Source of the DNA: Chromobacterium haemolyticum DSM 19808
GTDB lineage: Bacteria > Pseudomonadota > Gammaproteobacteria > Burkholderiales > Chromobacteriaceae
DNA length: 64,000 nucleotides
Reading direction: 5' to 3'
Assembly: GCF_000711885.1 (NCBI RefSeq)
Contig: NZ_JONK01000017.1
Coordinates: forward strand, 1 to 64,000
Every line of letters begins with the position of its first letter. Position 1 is the first letter of the stretch. Below the pieces are notes generated by a model. That model worked only from the letters and a program-made list of their open reading frames with translations, made no database searches and was not told the origin of the DNA. Shown here one piece after another: positions 18,127 through 27,241 of this stretch. Both the position numbers and the translations under genes were made by a program.

Positions 18127-18861
18127 ATGTCGCCCAGGCCCTTGCTGCCGCTCGCCGCTTTACTTCTGAGCGCCTGCGCTTACACTCCAGTGCAAAAACC
18201 CGTCGCCGGCGACGACTTCCGCGGCAACGAGCTGGGACAGAGCAGCGCCAACCGCACGGCCAATCTGGCCATGCGCGACAATCTGGCCAGCTTGCAAACC
18301 CTGCTGGAAAAGCTGTATAAGCGCAACCCCAAGGAATGGCGAAAGACCGGCGCGGCGGACTACCCGGCCGCAATGCGACAAGTCATGGGCGCAATCCGCA
18401 ATAACGCCCCGCTGCCGGCCTTGGCCGGGCAGCGCTCCATCGCGGCGATGAGCGCGGCTTTCGACCCGGGTTTTGGCGGCGACCGCGCAGGCGCGCTGAT
18501 CTACGGCATGGGCTCGATGCTGGTGGACGCCTACGGCGGCCGCACCGAGCTGTTTCTGGTGCACGGACTGGACGCGCAGCAACTGGCCAACGCCTCGCAC
18601 AATCTGGAAGTGGCGGCCTGGATGCTGAACAACCGCCAGATCAGCGGCGCGCCGGCCTTGCTGTCCAACGAGATCGGCAACGTGCGCAATCTGTCCTTCG
18701 AGCGGGAATTCGGCAAGATGATGGCCAGGCTGGACCTGCTGGCGGAATTGTCGGACGAGAAACTGCGCCGCAGCGCCATCGACTTCGGCCAATCCCTGAT
18801 TGCCGGCCCTTTCCTCCAGTTCCTGCCGGTGAGTGCCGCCGCCCAGGCCGCGGCCCCCTGA
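18127..18861 (+). CDS. Putative lipoprotein of unknown function
   Basis: 244 residues. Lipobox LLLSAC with Cys17 after a hydrophobic core. The mature part is helical, with TLLEKLYKRNPKEWRK and GLDAQQLANASHNLEVAAWML segments. I do not recognise a characterised function. Start chosen at 18127 because the upstream 14 in-frame codons would spoil the signal peptide; GGAG lies upstream. The stop codon is the first base triplet of a fragment of the dispersed repeat (TGAAAACCTG). Confidence 0.75.
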   Translation: MSPRPLLPLAALLLSACAYTPVQKPVAGDDFRGNELGQSSANRTANLAMRDNLASLQTLLEKLYKRNPKEWRKTGAADYPAAMRQVMGAIRNNAPLPALAGQRSIAAMSAAFDPGFGGDRAGALIYGMGSMLVDAYGGRTELFLVHGLDAQQLANASHNLEVAAWMLNNRQISGAPALLSNEIGNVRNLSFEREFGKMMARLDLLAELSDEKLRRSAIDFGQSLIAGPFLQFLPVSAAAQAAAP

Positions 18862-18895
18862 AAACCTGTTAAATGTCTGCTGCGCGTCAGCGAGA
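18861..18895 (-). repeat. Fragment of the dispersed palindromic repeat
   Basis: Only one end of the repeat is present: AAAACCTGTT followed by GTCTGCTGCGCGTCAGCGAG, matching the right arm of other copies read in reverse. It begins within the stop codon of the lipoprotein gene. Confidence 0.5.
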
Positions 18896-18913
18896 GGCAT
18901 GGAGAGGGCTGAC

Positions 18914-19489
18914 TTAGCCTTGATTCGGGCGCTTACCCACCTTGTCGCGGTAAAAGGCGCGAATGCGAGGCATATCGGCGTCGATATCGCCGCTGGGCGT
19001 GAAGATGGGACCGAAACCGGCCTCCTTGCGGCTGTAGTCCAGATACGCCAAAGCCACCGGCACCTCCGCGCCGCAGGCAATGTGATAAAAGCCCGTCTTC
19101 CATTCGGACACCGCCTTGCGCGTGCCCTCCGGCGGAATCGCCACCACTAGCCGGTCCGAACGCCGGTACACCTCCACCATTTGTTGCACCAGCGAATTAT
19201 TCTGATGCCGCTTGACCGGAATACCGCCCAACCAACGCATCACCGGTCCGATCGGCCCGGCAAACAGTGTGTGCTTGCCCATCCAGTAAATCTTGGCCCG
19301 CGCGGCGAAACACACCGCCAGCGTCAACGGAAAATCCCAGTTGCTGGTATGCGGCGCGCCGATCAGCACGTATTTATCCAGCTTGGGAAACTCCCCTCGC
19401 AGCTTCCAGCCGCTCAGTTTGAGCATGACGATGGACAAGCAGCGGAACAAAGGCCGGATCACGGGCGTGTCGAAAATGGTGAAATGCAT
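18914..19489 (-). CDS. PlsC-like lysophospholipid acyltransferase family protein
   Basis: 191 residues. Acyltransferase with the HX4D motif HTSNWD near residue 45 and a downstream PPEGTRK block that fits the glycerophosphate-binding motif of the family. Likely transfers an acyl chain to a lysophospholipid or related lipid at the inner membrane. The frame is open to 19609, but AGGA is correctly spaced for the ATG at 19489 and the extension is not conserved in style. Confidence 0.85.
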   Translation of the reverse strand: MHFTIFDTPVIRPLFRCLSIVMLKLSGWKLRGEFPKLDKYVLIGAPHTSNWDFPLTLAVCFAARAKIYWMGKHTLFAGPIGPVMRWLGGIPVKRHQNNSLVQQMVEVYRRSDRLVVAIPPEGTRKAVSEWKTGFYHIACGAEVPVALAYLDYSRKEAGFGPIFTPSGDIDADMPRIRAFYRDKVGKRPNQG

Positions 19490-19684
19490 GACTGTCCTGA
19501 GCAAGGGCCTTGCCGCAGAACGGAGAACAACAACCAAGGAGGCGCTGCCCAGCGTCGGAGCAAGCGCCAACCACGTGGAAAAACGCCGGAATGTACCTGA
19601 TAAAACCATCCCGGTAAATCCGGATTGCGAAATACAATCAGCTCACGCAAGTCCATGAATTCAAAAAGCAAGCGCCGCGTCGTC

Positions 19685-20323
19685 TCACTCCGTCAAGGGC
19701 ACGATGCGATATACGCAGCGCCGCCCGCCCTCGGCCAGCGCGTGCTCCAGCCGCCGCACCTCCGCCCTCTGCCCCAACACCCGCGCAAACAACGCCAGCT
19801 CGGATCGGCACAAGCCCTGGCATTGACGCGCCGCCGCGCAGATCGGGCAATGATTTTCCAGCAACAGCCAACCGTCCCCGTCTTGACGCGCCTCCGCCAT
19901 ATAACCTTCCTGGCTGCGTATTCGCGCCAGCGCGGCCACCCGGTCCGCCAGCGCGCTGGCGCCGGACATAGCCTGCCTGTATTCCTCCTCCGACTGTGCT
20001 TCTCGCCGTTGAATCAAAGTCTCCAGGCCAGCCTCGCCAAACAGCTCTCGCACTTGCGCCAACAACTGCAGCGTCAAATCCGCGTGCCGATCCGGAAAAC
20101 GGCCATGGCCGCGTTCGGTCAAACTCCAGAGCTGAGCCGGCCGGCCAACGCCCTGGGCCAAGGTTTCCATCCTTGCCAGCCCTTTTTCCTCCAGAACCAG
20201 CAAATGCTTGCGCGCGCCCATGCTGGTCAGACCCAACTCCGCCGCCAGCGCCTGCGCCGTCAAGGGCCCCCGCGTTTTCAGCAGATACAGCAACCGATCC
20301 GCGCTATTCATCGTCGCCGCCAT
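19685..20323 (-). CDS. SufR-like winged-helix transcriptional regulator with Fe-S type cysteines
   Basis: 212 residues. The N-terminal winged helix (about 7-70) has a clear helix-turn-helix, LTAQALAAELGLTSMGARKHL. The C-terminal region carries four cysteines, CPICAAARQCQGLCRSEL (Cys159, 162, 168, 172), in the arrangement used by SufR-type regulators to bind a 4Fe-4S cluster. The group is COG2345. Its ATG overlaps the stop of the MFS gene (TGATG), so it is translated with it, and a palindrome upstream of the MFS gene is a likely operator. I infer redox- or iron-responsive control of the transporter; the true signal is unknown. Confidence 0.82.
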   Translation of the reverse strand: MAATMNSADRLLYLLKTRGPLTAQALAAELGLTSMGARKHLLVLEEKGLARMETLAQGVGRPAQLWSLTERGHGRFPDRHADLTLQLLAQVRELFGEAGLETLIQRREAQSEEEYRQAMSGASALADRVAALARIRSQEGYMAEARQDGDGWLLLENHCPICAAARQCQGLCRSELALFARVLGQRAEVRRLEHALAEGGRRCVYRIVPLTE

Positions 20324-21543
20324 CAGACGTCCTCCGCTTCGCGGATCACCCCTTGCAGCCAGACGGCGGCCAGGCCGCACGTCAAAGCGCCCAGGACCAG
20401 CACCAGCCGGGTGTCCAGAATGGTCAACACGCTGCCCAGCAAAGCCACCAACACATTGGCCACGCAGAAGATCGTGGTCAACAAACCCATCACGCTGCCC
20501 TGCCCCAGGCTGGCGAAACGCTCCGAACACCAACTGGGCAGAATGGCGTTGTAAATCGCCAGCGGCACGCCCAACAACACGATCAAGCCTATGCCCGGCC
20601 AGGGCAGATCCGCCAGCAGGCTCAGCCCCAGCAGGCCCAGAGCCACCCAGGCCGCATTGATGCGCGCCAGTTCCAGCGGCGCCCGCTTATGCCCAAGCTT
20701 GCCCAGCAAAACGCTGGCCGATGTCATCAACACGCACATCAACGCCGTCACCACCGCGATGCCGCGGCTGTCCAGCCGCGCGTACTCCACCAGCCACAAA
20801 GGGTAGAACTCGTAAAAAGCGTTGACCCCGATAGCGAACGCCAGTTGCATCCAGAACAACCGGGCCAACAAGGGGTCCGCCGACAACAGCCGGAAGGAGT
20901 GCTGGCCGCGCATCACCTGCAGCAAGGTCTGATCCTGATGCATGCGCTCGCCGGTTTCCGGCAGGAAGACCAGCAGCACCGCCAAGCACAGCAAGATGGC
21001 GCCGGCGGCCAGCAGGAAAGGCACTGCCTCTCCCAATGGCAAGGTCAACCCGCCGATCAGCGGCCCCACCAGCCAGCCGGTATACAGCACCGCATTGAGA
21101 ATGGCGAAGGAGCGCGTGCGATCCAGCTGCGGATGCAGATCCGCGACGATGGCGCGCGCCACCGCCACATTGCCCTCGGTCAGGCCGGTGACAAAACGCG
21201 CCAGCACGAACAGCAGATACCAGCGGCTCCATAAAGCGTACGCCGTCAACAGATAGCCGGCGAAGGTAAGCAACAAGGTGCCTGTCAACACCCGCCGCCG
21301 CCCCAGCCGGTCCGACAACGCTCCAATCAAGGTGCTGCCCAACAAAATGCCCAGCGGGTTGGCGGCCAAGGCCAGGCCCAGCAACAGCTTGGGCGGCAGC
21401 CCCAGGAAGTGGTTGAACGCATCCGGCGCGGAGTTCACGAAGATGGGCGCCAGGATGGGATAAGGCATGGCTACCCCGGCCGTGCTCATCAGCGCCACCA
21501 GACAGACGGTTAGCAGAATTAATTTTGGATGGGAAACATTCAT
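20323..21543 (-). CDS. MFS efflux transporter (Tet(A)-like)
   Basis: 406 residues with about twelve transmembrane segments. The loop 2-3 motif IGALSDRLGRRRVL and VARFVTGLTEGNVAVARAI-type TM5 region fit the drug:H+ antiporter-1 group. Substrate unknown. Two starts are possible: ATG at 21588 lies only 3 bp past a strong palindrome, so I prefer the ATG at 21543, which leaves room for a leader. It is the first gene of a two-gene operon with the Fe-S type regulator. Confidence 0.85.
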   Translation of the reverse strand: MNVSHPKLILLTVCLVALMSTAGVAMPYPILAPIFVNSAPDAFNHFLGLPPKLLLGLALAANPLGILLGSTLIGALSDRLGRRRVLTGTLLLTFAGYLLTAYALWSRWYLLFVLARFVTGLTEGNVAVARAIVADLHPQLDRTRSFAILNAVLYTGWLVGPLIGGLTLPLGEAVPFLLAAGAILLCLAVLLVFLPETGERMHQDQTLLQVMRGQHSFRLLSADPLLARLFWMQLAFAIGVNAFYEFYPLWLVEYARLDSRGIAVVTALMCVLMTSASVLLGKLGHKRAPLELARINAAWVALGLLGLSLLADLPWPGIGLIVLLGVPLAIYNAILPSWCSERFASLGQGSVMGLLTTIFCVANVLVALLGSVLTILDTRLVLVLGALTCGLAAVWLQGVIREAEDV

Positions 21544-21590
21544 GACGCATACCAACGGAACAATGGCCCATACTAATCCTGCCCCCATAA

Positions 21591-21614
21591 TAAGTAAACA
21601 AATTAGTTTACTTA
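21591..21614. promoter_or_regulatory. Palindromic operator upstream of the MFS-regulator operon
   Basis: Perfect 9-bp inverted repeat TAAGTAAAC / GTTTACTTA with a 6-bp AT spacer. It sits just upstream of the MFS gene that is co-translated with a winged-helix regulator, so it is the obvious autoregulatory binding site. Confidence 0.65.
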
Positions 21615-21760
21615 ATGGCGCGCCGCGTACTGGAAATCATCAATTCAGCATATAGAATGCTGTACGTATGGTTACGAAAAGGCGTGTAAAAATAGGAACC
21701 AGATAGCATTCAAAGCGTCTCAGACTACACAAGACCTACTTCATGTTTTTGGAGACTTCG

Positions 21761-21988
21761 ATGACCTCGATTACCAGCAAACCCGCCGTTAAAGTCATTG
21801 CCGCCAGCCTGCTCGCCGTGAGCCTGCTGTCCGGTTGCGCCAACATGTCCAAGCGCCAGCAAAACACCGCCATCGGCGCGGCCGCCGGCGCCGTGCTCGG
21901 CTCCGTGCTCACCGGCGGCGACGCCATCGGCACTGTCGGCGGCGCGGCGGTGGGCGGCGTGGTCGGCAATCAGACCGGTAAACGCTAA
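21761..21988 (+). CDS. Glycine-zipper lipoprotein (OsmB/SlyB-like)
   Basis: 75 residues. Lipobox LLSGC near residue 26, then a glycine-zipper 2TM-type segment (AIGAAAGAVLGSVLTGG and GTVGGAAVGGVVGNQTGKR), which inserts in the outer membrane. Start chosen at 21761 behind TTTTGGAG; another ATG 18 bp upstream is in frame but lacks a ribosome-binding site. A terminator follows. Confidence 0.88.
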   Translation: MTSITSKPAVKVIAASLLAVSLLSGCANMSKRQQNTAIGAAAGAVLGSVLTGGDAIGTVGGAAVGGVVGNQTGKR

Positions 21989-22005
21989 ACCCGCGACCCC
22001 ATTCC

Positions 22006-22037
22006 AAGAGCCAGCCCCGCGCTGGCTCTTTTGTTTT
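22006..22037 (+). terminator. Terminator of the glycine-zipper lipoprotein gene
   Basis: 10-bp stem AAGAGCCAGC/GCTGGCTCTT with a 5-nt loop, then TTGTTTT. Confidence 0.9.
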
Positions 22038-22084
22038 GCCCGCCGCGCCCATATCATCAAGACAACAGCACCACGGGCTATGCC

Positions 22085-23452
22085 ATGACCTCCTCCGCAC
22101 GCATGAATTGGGAACGACTCCTCTCCACCAAACGCTTCAAGGTCATTCAGGGCCACGTCAAGGAAACCCGCACCCCGGCCACCGAAGAAGGCAGCCCGGG
22201 CTTGCGCACGGACTTCCACATCGACCACGACCGCGTGGTGTTTTCCAGCGCCTTCCGCCGGCTGGGACGCAAGACCCAAGTGCACCCGCTAGCGCGCCAC
22301 GACCACACTCACAACCGGCTCACCCACAGCGTGGAGGTGGCCAGCGTCGGCCGCAGCCTGGGCAACCGCGTCGGCATGATGATGCAGCACGCTCATCTGC
22401 TGCCGGACAACTACACTCCACACGACATCGGCGCCGTGGTGCAAGTGGCCTGCTTGGCCCACGACATCGGCAACCCGCCCTTCGGCCACACCGGTGAATA
22501 CGCGCTGCGCAACTGGTTTCGCGCCGAACGCAACGCGCACTGGCTGCACGGCCTGGCGCCCGAGGAAATCCGCGATGTGCAGACCTACGAAGGCAACGCC
22601 CATGGCCTGCGTATGCTGGCCACGCTGGAAATGTACACCGGCGAAGGCGGCATGCGCCTCACCGCCGCCGCCTTGGGCGCCTTGATCAAATACCCGTGGA
22701 CCTCGGACGCCGAAGCCGCCCAGGCCCGCGACAAATTCAACATCTACCGCACCGAGCTGCCCTATTTCCAGCGCGTGGCCGCGGAGCTGGGCCTGCTGCC
22801 CAAGGGCATCCAGCAATGGAGCCGCCACCCGCTGTCCTACCTGATGGAAGCCGCCGACGACATCTGCTACGCGATTCTGGACCTGGAAGACGCGGTGGAG
22901 ATCGGCATCCTTGACTTCAAGGAGTTCGAAACCCTGTTCTCCGGCTTTACCGAATACGAACGCATCTGGGACATGCAAGACGTGCGGCAGAAATGCGGCA
23001 CCTTGCGCGGCATCGCCATCGGCCGCTGCGTCAGCGAAGTGGCGGAGAAATTCATGCTGCACCACGACGGCCTGCTACGCGGCGAATTCCCGGCCAAGGA
23101 CCTGATCAATCTGTGCGGCGCCCAGGTACAGGACGCTTTGATCCACGCCAAGGAACTGGCCAGCACCCGCGTCTACCGCCACCGAACCAAGCTGGTGACC
23201 GAACTGGCCTCCTACCCGTGCATGGCGGGCATTCTGGACGCGCTGATCCCCGCCGCTCACGCCTACGTCAACAAGGGCGCCGAGTGCCTGAGCCCGCGAG
23301 AACACCTGGCCATGGGCCTGCTGGAACAGCATATCCGCAGTGACGACAGCCTGTATCAGGCCTATATGAAAGTATTGGATTTCGTCGGCGGCATGACCGA
23401 CAACTACGCCGCCAACCTGGCGCGCGACATCTCCGGCGTGGGCATTTTGTAA
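22085..23452 (+). CDS. dgt: Deoxyguanosinetriphosphate triphosphohydrolase-like protein
   Basis: 455 residues. HD-domain triphosphohydrolase that splits dNTPs (classically dGTP) to nucleoside and triphosphate. Motifs: FRRLGRKTQVHPL, HNRLTHSVEVASVGRSLG, and the metal-binding CLAHDIGNPPFGHTGE. Two ATGs (22085 and 22103) are possible starts and neither has a strong ribosome-binding site; the longer is given. A histidine phosphatase follows. Confidence 0.9.
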   Translation: MTSSARMNWERLLSTKRFKVIQGHVKETRTPATEEGSPGLRTDFHIDHDRVVFSSAFRRLGRKTQVHPLARHDHTHNRLTHSVEVASVGRSLGNRVGMMMQHAHLLPDNYTPHDIGAVVQVACLAHDIGNPPFGHTGEYALRNWFRAERNAHWLHGLAPEEIRDVQTYEGNAHGLRMLATLEMYTGEGGMRLTAAALGALIKYPWTSDAEAAQARDKFNIYRTELPYFQRVAAELGLLPKGIQQWSRHPLSYLMEAADDICYAILDLEDAVEIGILDFKEFETLFSGFTEYERIWDMQDVRQKCGTLRGIAIGRCVSEVAEKFMLHHDGLLRGEFPAKDLINLCGAQVQDALIHAKELASTRVYRHRTKLVTELASYPCMAGILDALIPAAHAYVNKGAECLSPREHLAMGLLEQHIRSDDSLYQAYMKVLDFVGGMTDNYAANLARDISGVGIL

Positions 23453-23498
23453 GGCCGCCTCGCCGCATTTTCGGCAGTTAAAAATCAGAAAGACAGGA

Positions 23499-24140
23499 AT
23501 GCAGCACACCACCCGTTTTTGCGTCGTCCGCCATGGCGAAACCGACTGGAACCGCGAATATCGATTGCAAGGCCATACCGACATCCCCCTCAACCCCACC
23601 GGCCAGGAGCAGGCGGCAAGCCTCAGCCGCGCGCTATGGCCGGGGCGCTACGCCTTTGACGCGCTCTACGTCAGCGACCTGACCCGCACCCGCCAAACCG
23701 CCGCGCCGTTGCAAGCGCGGCTAAGCCTGACCCCCACCTACAGCGCCGAATTGCGCGAGCGCCACATGGGCGTGTTCCAGGGCCTGACCTACGCCGAGGC
23801 GGAGCAAACCATTCGCGACGACTATCTGCAACTGAAATCCCGCGATCCGGACTACGACCTCAAGGGCGGGGAAAGCCTCAATGTCTTCATGCGACGCATC
23901 CGCGATGGCTTCACCAGCATCGCCCGCAGCCATCTGGGCCAAACCCTGCTGGTAGTCACTCATGGCGGCGTGCTGGAAATGATGTACCGACTGGCCACCG
24001 GCAAACCGATGTCCGAAGCCCGCGATTTCCCCATCCCCAACGCGGCGCTGAACTGGCTGAGCTATTGCGACGGCCGCTGGCAGGTCGAACAATGGGCCGA
24101 CGAATCCCACTTGCCCGCCGCGCTGGACGAAATCCAATAG
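23499..24140 (+). CDS. Histidine phosphatase family protein (phosphoglycerate mutase-like)
   Basis: 213 residues. The phosphohistidine motif VVRHGETDWN begins at residue 7 and the second catalytic His is in VVTHGGVLEMM. The length and the ERHMGVFQGLTYAEAE loop fit the broad-specificity GpmB/CobC-like branch rather than glycolytic GpmA. Substrate unknown. ACAGGA precedes the ATG. Confidence 0.88.
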   Translation: MQHTTRFCVVRHGETDWNREYRLQGHTDIPLNPTGQEQAASLSRALWPGRYAFDALYVSDLTRTRQTAAPLQARLSLTPTYSAELRERHMGVFQGLTYAEAEQTIRDDYLQLKSRDPDYDLKGGESLNVFMRRIRDGFTSIARSHLGQTLLVVTHGGVLEMMYRLATGKPMSEARDFPIPNAALNWLSYCDGRWQVEQWADESHLPAALDEIQ

Positions 24141-24185
24141 CAAAACCGGCCGCGGCCGGCACAATCCGCCGCGGCCAGCGACAAG

Positions 24186-24806
24186 CTAAGCCAAGGCCGA
24201 CAGGGTGCGCGCGATGGTTTCCGCCGACGGCAGCTCCGTCGATCGCCACGCCAGCCGGTGCTTGGCATCCACCAGCAAGACTTCCGTATGGTGCGCGCCC
24301 AAATCCGTCCGGCGCTGATTGAACGTAGCCAGCACCAAGTCCAGGGAGGCCAGCTCGGGGCTGGCAGCCCGCCAGCCTGGCTTGGGACGAAACGGCGCCA
24401 GCCATCGCCGCAGCTGCTCGGGCGTATCGTTCAATGGGTCAAGACTTAGCGACAATAGCTGCGTCCTCGCGCGCTTCGACTCCGGAATCAAATCCTGCAC
24501 CTGCCTGAATGTCGCGCCCTGAATCGGGCAAACATTGGAACAGCGGGTAAAAATCAGCTGGATAGCCGTCAAGCGACGCTGCAATAAAGCGTAAAACGAA
24601 CGTCGCTGACCATCGCTGTCCCTCAGCAGGAAATCCGGCAGCGGCAACGGCGGGGAAATCTCCCCATGCGCCAAGGCCAGGTCCCTCGGCGACACGGCGT
24701 CGGCAAACGCGGCCGGCCCCGCCAGCCATAAGGGCGCCAGCCCCGCCAAACCCATCGCAAACCGCCTCCGCCCTTGATCCAACGGCTCGACATCTTTCCG
24801 CTGCAT
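24186..24806 (-). CDS. SCO1/SenC-like copper protein
   Basis: 206 residues. Thioredoxin-fold protein with the copper motif Cys89-xxx-Cys93 (RCSNVCPI) and the partner His in GAHHTEVLL (about 172). The start has an export signal with three arginines (RRRFAMGLAGLAPLWLAG), possibly Tat-dependent. Family role: periplasmic delivery of copper or thiol reduction during copper-enzyme assembly. Its start lies 1 nt after the stop of the cytochrome gene (CATTAGCATG), and both follow a secreted copper-radical oxidase gene, so I infer that it metallates that oxidase. Confidence 0.87.
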   Translation of the reverse strand: MQRKDVEPLDQGRRRFAMGLAGLAPLWLAGPAAFADAVSPRDLALAHGEISPPLPLPDFLLRDSDGQRRSFYALLQRRLTAIQLIFTRCSNVCPIQGATFRQVQDLIPESKRARTQLLSLSLDPLNDTPEQLRRWLAPFRPKPGWRAASPELASLDLVLATFNQRRTDLGAHHTEVLLVDAKHRLAWRSTELPSAETIARTLSALA

Positions 24807-24807
24807 G

Positions 24808-25254
24808 CTAATGCTCCTGCAAAAAAAGCCATAAAGCCCGGCACTCCACCGCGCTCAAGCGGTAGCGCGGCATATCCGTGCTGATCAAGATCGCGGTCGG
24901 GTCTTTTCCGGTTCGCAACATCTCGCAAAAACTCTGCTCGGTATAAGCCCGCTCCGGTCCTCCGCGCCTGGCGCTGGGCTCCGTCAAAAATTTCGCGCCC
25001 AAATCAGGACCGAAGCGGCCTTCCGCCCGCGCCTGATCCTGTAGGCGATGGCAGTTGGCGCAACGCACGTACTCGGCGCCCAAGGGACGGTTATGGACAT
25101 ATAGCTGGCCGATCAAAGCGACCTGACCGTAGAACAGCCGGCCGCCGGCCGGCGCCTCCTCGCCGCCGGCCGCGCACGGGATCCCCAACAGGGCAAGCGC
25201 GCAGGCGAGCCCTCCCAAGCGCTGTTTAATTGATGGTGATGATCCGGGCCACAC
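24808..25254 (-). CDS. Monohaem c-type cytochrome
   Basis: 148 residues. Signal peptide (hydrophobic stretch LGGLACALALLGIPCAAG), one haem c site CANCH (Cys65, Cys68, His69) and a likely axial Met in STDMPRY. The start is GTG at 25254, inside the last codons of the upstream oxidase gene; a later TTG is an alternative. It is the middle gene of a tight operon with the galactose oxidase-like enzyme and the SCO-like protein, which suggests that it carries electrons from the oxidase or keeps its radical copper site active. Confidence 0.85.
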   Translation of the reverse strand: MWPGSSPSIKQRLGGLACALALLGIPCAAGGEEAPAGGRLFYGQVALIGQLYVHNRPLGAEYVRCANCHRLQDQARAEGRFGPDLGAKFLTEPSARRGGPERAYTEQSFCEMLRTGKDPTAILISTDMPRYRLSAVECRALWLFLQEH

Positions 25255-27241
25255 TGGGCACCCCCTGCGGGCTCATGGCAAACAGCATGTAGTTGCCGGG
25301 CAAAACCACGCCGCTATCCGCCGGAATCTGCAGGGAATAACTAGTTTCCCCCCCAGTCGGCGCAAGCTTCGACACCGACAGCGCAATGCGGCGCTGATCA
25401 TTGTTGACAGAGTGAGTTACCGCGGACAAGCGCACCAAGGAAAAATGGCTCGCCGCCTGCTGCGTTTTGACTTCGATCACGCTCCCCGGCCTCGCCTGCG
25501 CTGGCGCGGCGCTGATCACCGGCCGGGCAGCCAGGCTGCCGTCGGCGTTCAGCAGATACGGAGGCGTCAATATTTCCGCGTTCAAGTGGTTTTGCGGGCA
25601 ATTCGCACCGCACAAGCCGCCGCCTCCGACAAACACGCGCCCATCCTGCAGCAAGATCGCCGTGCTATGGTAGGTGCGCGGCACCTGCATCGGTTTCAAG
25701 GGCGAAAATGTCTGCTTCGCCGCGCTCCATAACTCAGGCGTCAACACCGCGTAGGAATCCGTGAACGGCTGCGGTATCGTCTGCCCGCCCACCACCACGA
25801 CATCGCCGTCCGGCAAAACCACCGAATTGGCGAATGCGCGGCGATAGCTCATCCCCGGCAGTGGCTTGACCTTCACTGGAGCCTTGGGGCCGCCACGGAT
25901 ATCGATCAGATAAGCCGAGTTGCTCGCGTAAGTCGTGCCTGTGTTCTGCTGATAAGCCGGCGCGCCGCCCAGCTTCAGGATCTGGCCGGCGTCCACCATC
26001 ACCGCATTGCCGTTGATGCTGTAGGGGTCGTTGCCGCGCGTTCCCGCCGAGACGATGCTCCCGGAACCGCTGGTGCCAATCCAGTTCATCTGCGCGCTGG
26101 GTCCGGCATGAAATACCATCCCGCCGCTGCTGGCGAACAGCCATAAATGATTATCGCCGCGGTACACGCTGCCATTGGTGTCCTGCGGATCGGGGCCGAT
26201 CACATTATTTTCAGGCACACCGGCAAGAACTTTCCAATGGCCGCCTTCCCACACCTCTCCGGTACGATTGGGCCGGCTCTTGCTGTTGTAGCCGCCGCTC
26301 CAGGAACCGCCCAAAGTCAGCACCCGTCCATCCGACAGCACGGTATTGGCCTCATAGCCCCGCGGGATATTCATATTGCCGCTGGCGCTCCAACGCTTGG
26401 CAGCCCAATCGTATATCTGTGTTTTAGGGCTGCTGGAGCCGCCGTTGATCAACAGATTGCCGTTGGACAGCATCGACGTGCCCGGGCAGAACAAATTCGA
26501 GCCGGTGGTAACCACCGTCAGCGGGAGCGGCGCGTTCTTCGCCGCGTCGAACAGCGCGGTATAGGTCTTGCTGTTGCCATTGCCGCTGTCTCCGCTGAAA
26601 GCGTCGGGGAAATCCGCGGACCACATCATCAGCTTGTTGTCCGGCAGATTGGCGACGCCCACGGGAGTTACCGGCAAGGGAATCACTCCGCTCCAGGCGG
26701 AGGGAAGAACCGTACTTTTGGAACCAGGGTAATCGAACATGAACTGGTCGTTCACCTGCGCCTTGCCCTGGCAGGGCCATTGCACCACTTTGGTTCCCTG
26801 AGTCGCGACGCCGGAAAAGATGTTCACGCACTGGCCGCTGGATGCGGACACGATATGGTAAGTGCCGACATCCACCGGCTGGATTTTCCACTGGTCATTG
26901 GTCGCCGCAGCGCCTTGGCATGGCCACTGAATCAGCTGGACACCCTGATTGCGACTGGAAGCCGGCACATTCAGGCACATCTGCGATTTCTGCGAGACGA
27001 TGTGATAGAAACCGTTGGCCAAGGGCACGAACGTCCATTGCTCATTGCTCCCCGCCGAGCAGGGCCACTGAATGATGCCGGCCCCGGACTGGGTCGAACC
27101 GCCCCCGACATTCAAGCACTGGCCGCTATTGACCGCCACGATGCCGGTGGTGGCGGCAGCGCCCGCCTCAGAGCAAACCAGCCCTAGCAGCCCGAGCACG
27201 CCGCTCGCCAACGTCAGCAAATTGATTCGAAGCCTCAACAT
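25226..27241 (-). CDS. Secreted galactose oxidase-like copper-radical oxidase with ricin-type lectin domain
   Basis: 671 residues. Signal peptide (about 1-28), then a ricin B-type lectin domain (about 32-170) with three QxW-like repeats (QWTF, QWKI, QFMF), then a seven-bladed kelch domain, then the C-terminal DUF1929 domain. The galactose oxidase active site is fully conserved with identical spacing: Cys252 (thioether), Tyr296, stacking Trp314, axial Tyr524, His525 and His610, matching Cys228, Tyr272, Trp290, Tyr495, His496 and His581 of the fungal enzyme. It should oxidise a primary alcohol (sugar or other) to the aldehyde with O2. The lectin domain probably targets it to glycans. AAAGGGG precedes the ATG. 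First gene of an operon with cytochrome c and SCO genes. Confidence 0.92.
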   Translation of the reverse strand: MLRLRINLLTLASGVLGLLGLVCSEAGAAATTGIVAVNSGQCLNVGGGSTQSGAGIIQWPCSAGSNEQWTFVPLANGFYHIVSQKSQMCLNVPASSRNQGVQLIQWPCQGAAATNDQWKIQPVDVGTYHIVSASSGQCVNIFSGVATQGTKVVQWPCQGKAQVNDQFMFDYPGSKSTVLPSAWSGVIPLPVTPVGVANLPDNKLMMWSADFPDAFSGDSGNGNSKTYTALFDAAKNAPLPLTVVTTGSNLFCPGTSMLSNGNLLINGGSSSPKTQIYDWAAKRWSASGNMNIPRGYEANTVLSDGRVLTLGGSWSGGYNSKSRPNRTGEVWEGGHWKVLAGVPENNVIGPDPQDTNGSVYRGDNHLWLFASSGGMVFHAGPSAQMNWIGTSGSGSIVSAGTRGNDPYSINGNAVMVDAGQILKLGGAPAYQQNTGTTYASNSAYLIDIRGGPKAPVKVKPLPGMSYRRAFANSVVLPDGDVVVVGGQTIPQPFTDSYAVLTPELWSAAKQTFSPLKPMQVPRTYHSTAILLQDGRVFVGGGGLCGANCPQNHLNAEILTPPYLLNADGSLAARPVISAAPAQARPGSVIEVKTQQAASHFSLVRLSAVTHSVNNDQRRIALSVSKLAPTGGETSYSLQIPADSGVVLPGNYMLFAMSPQGVPSVARIITIN

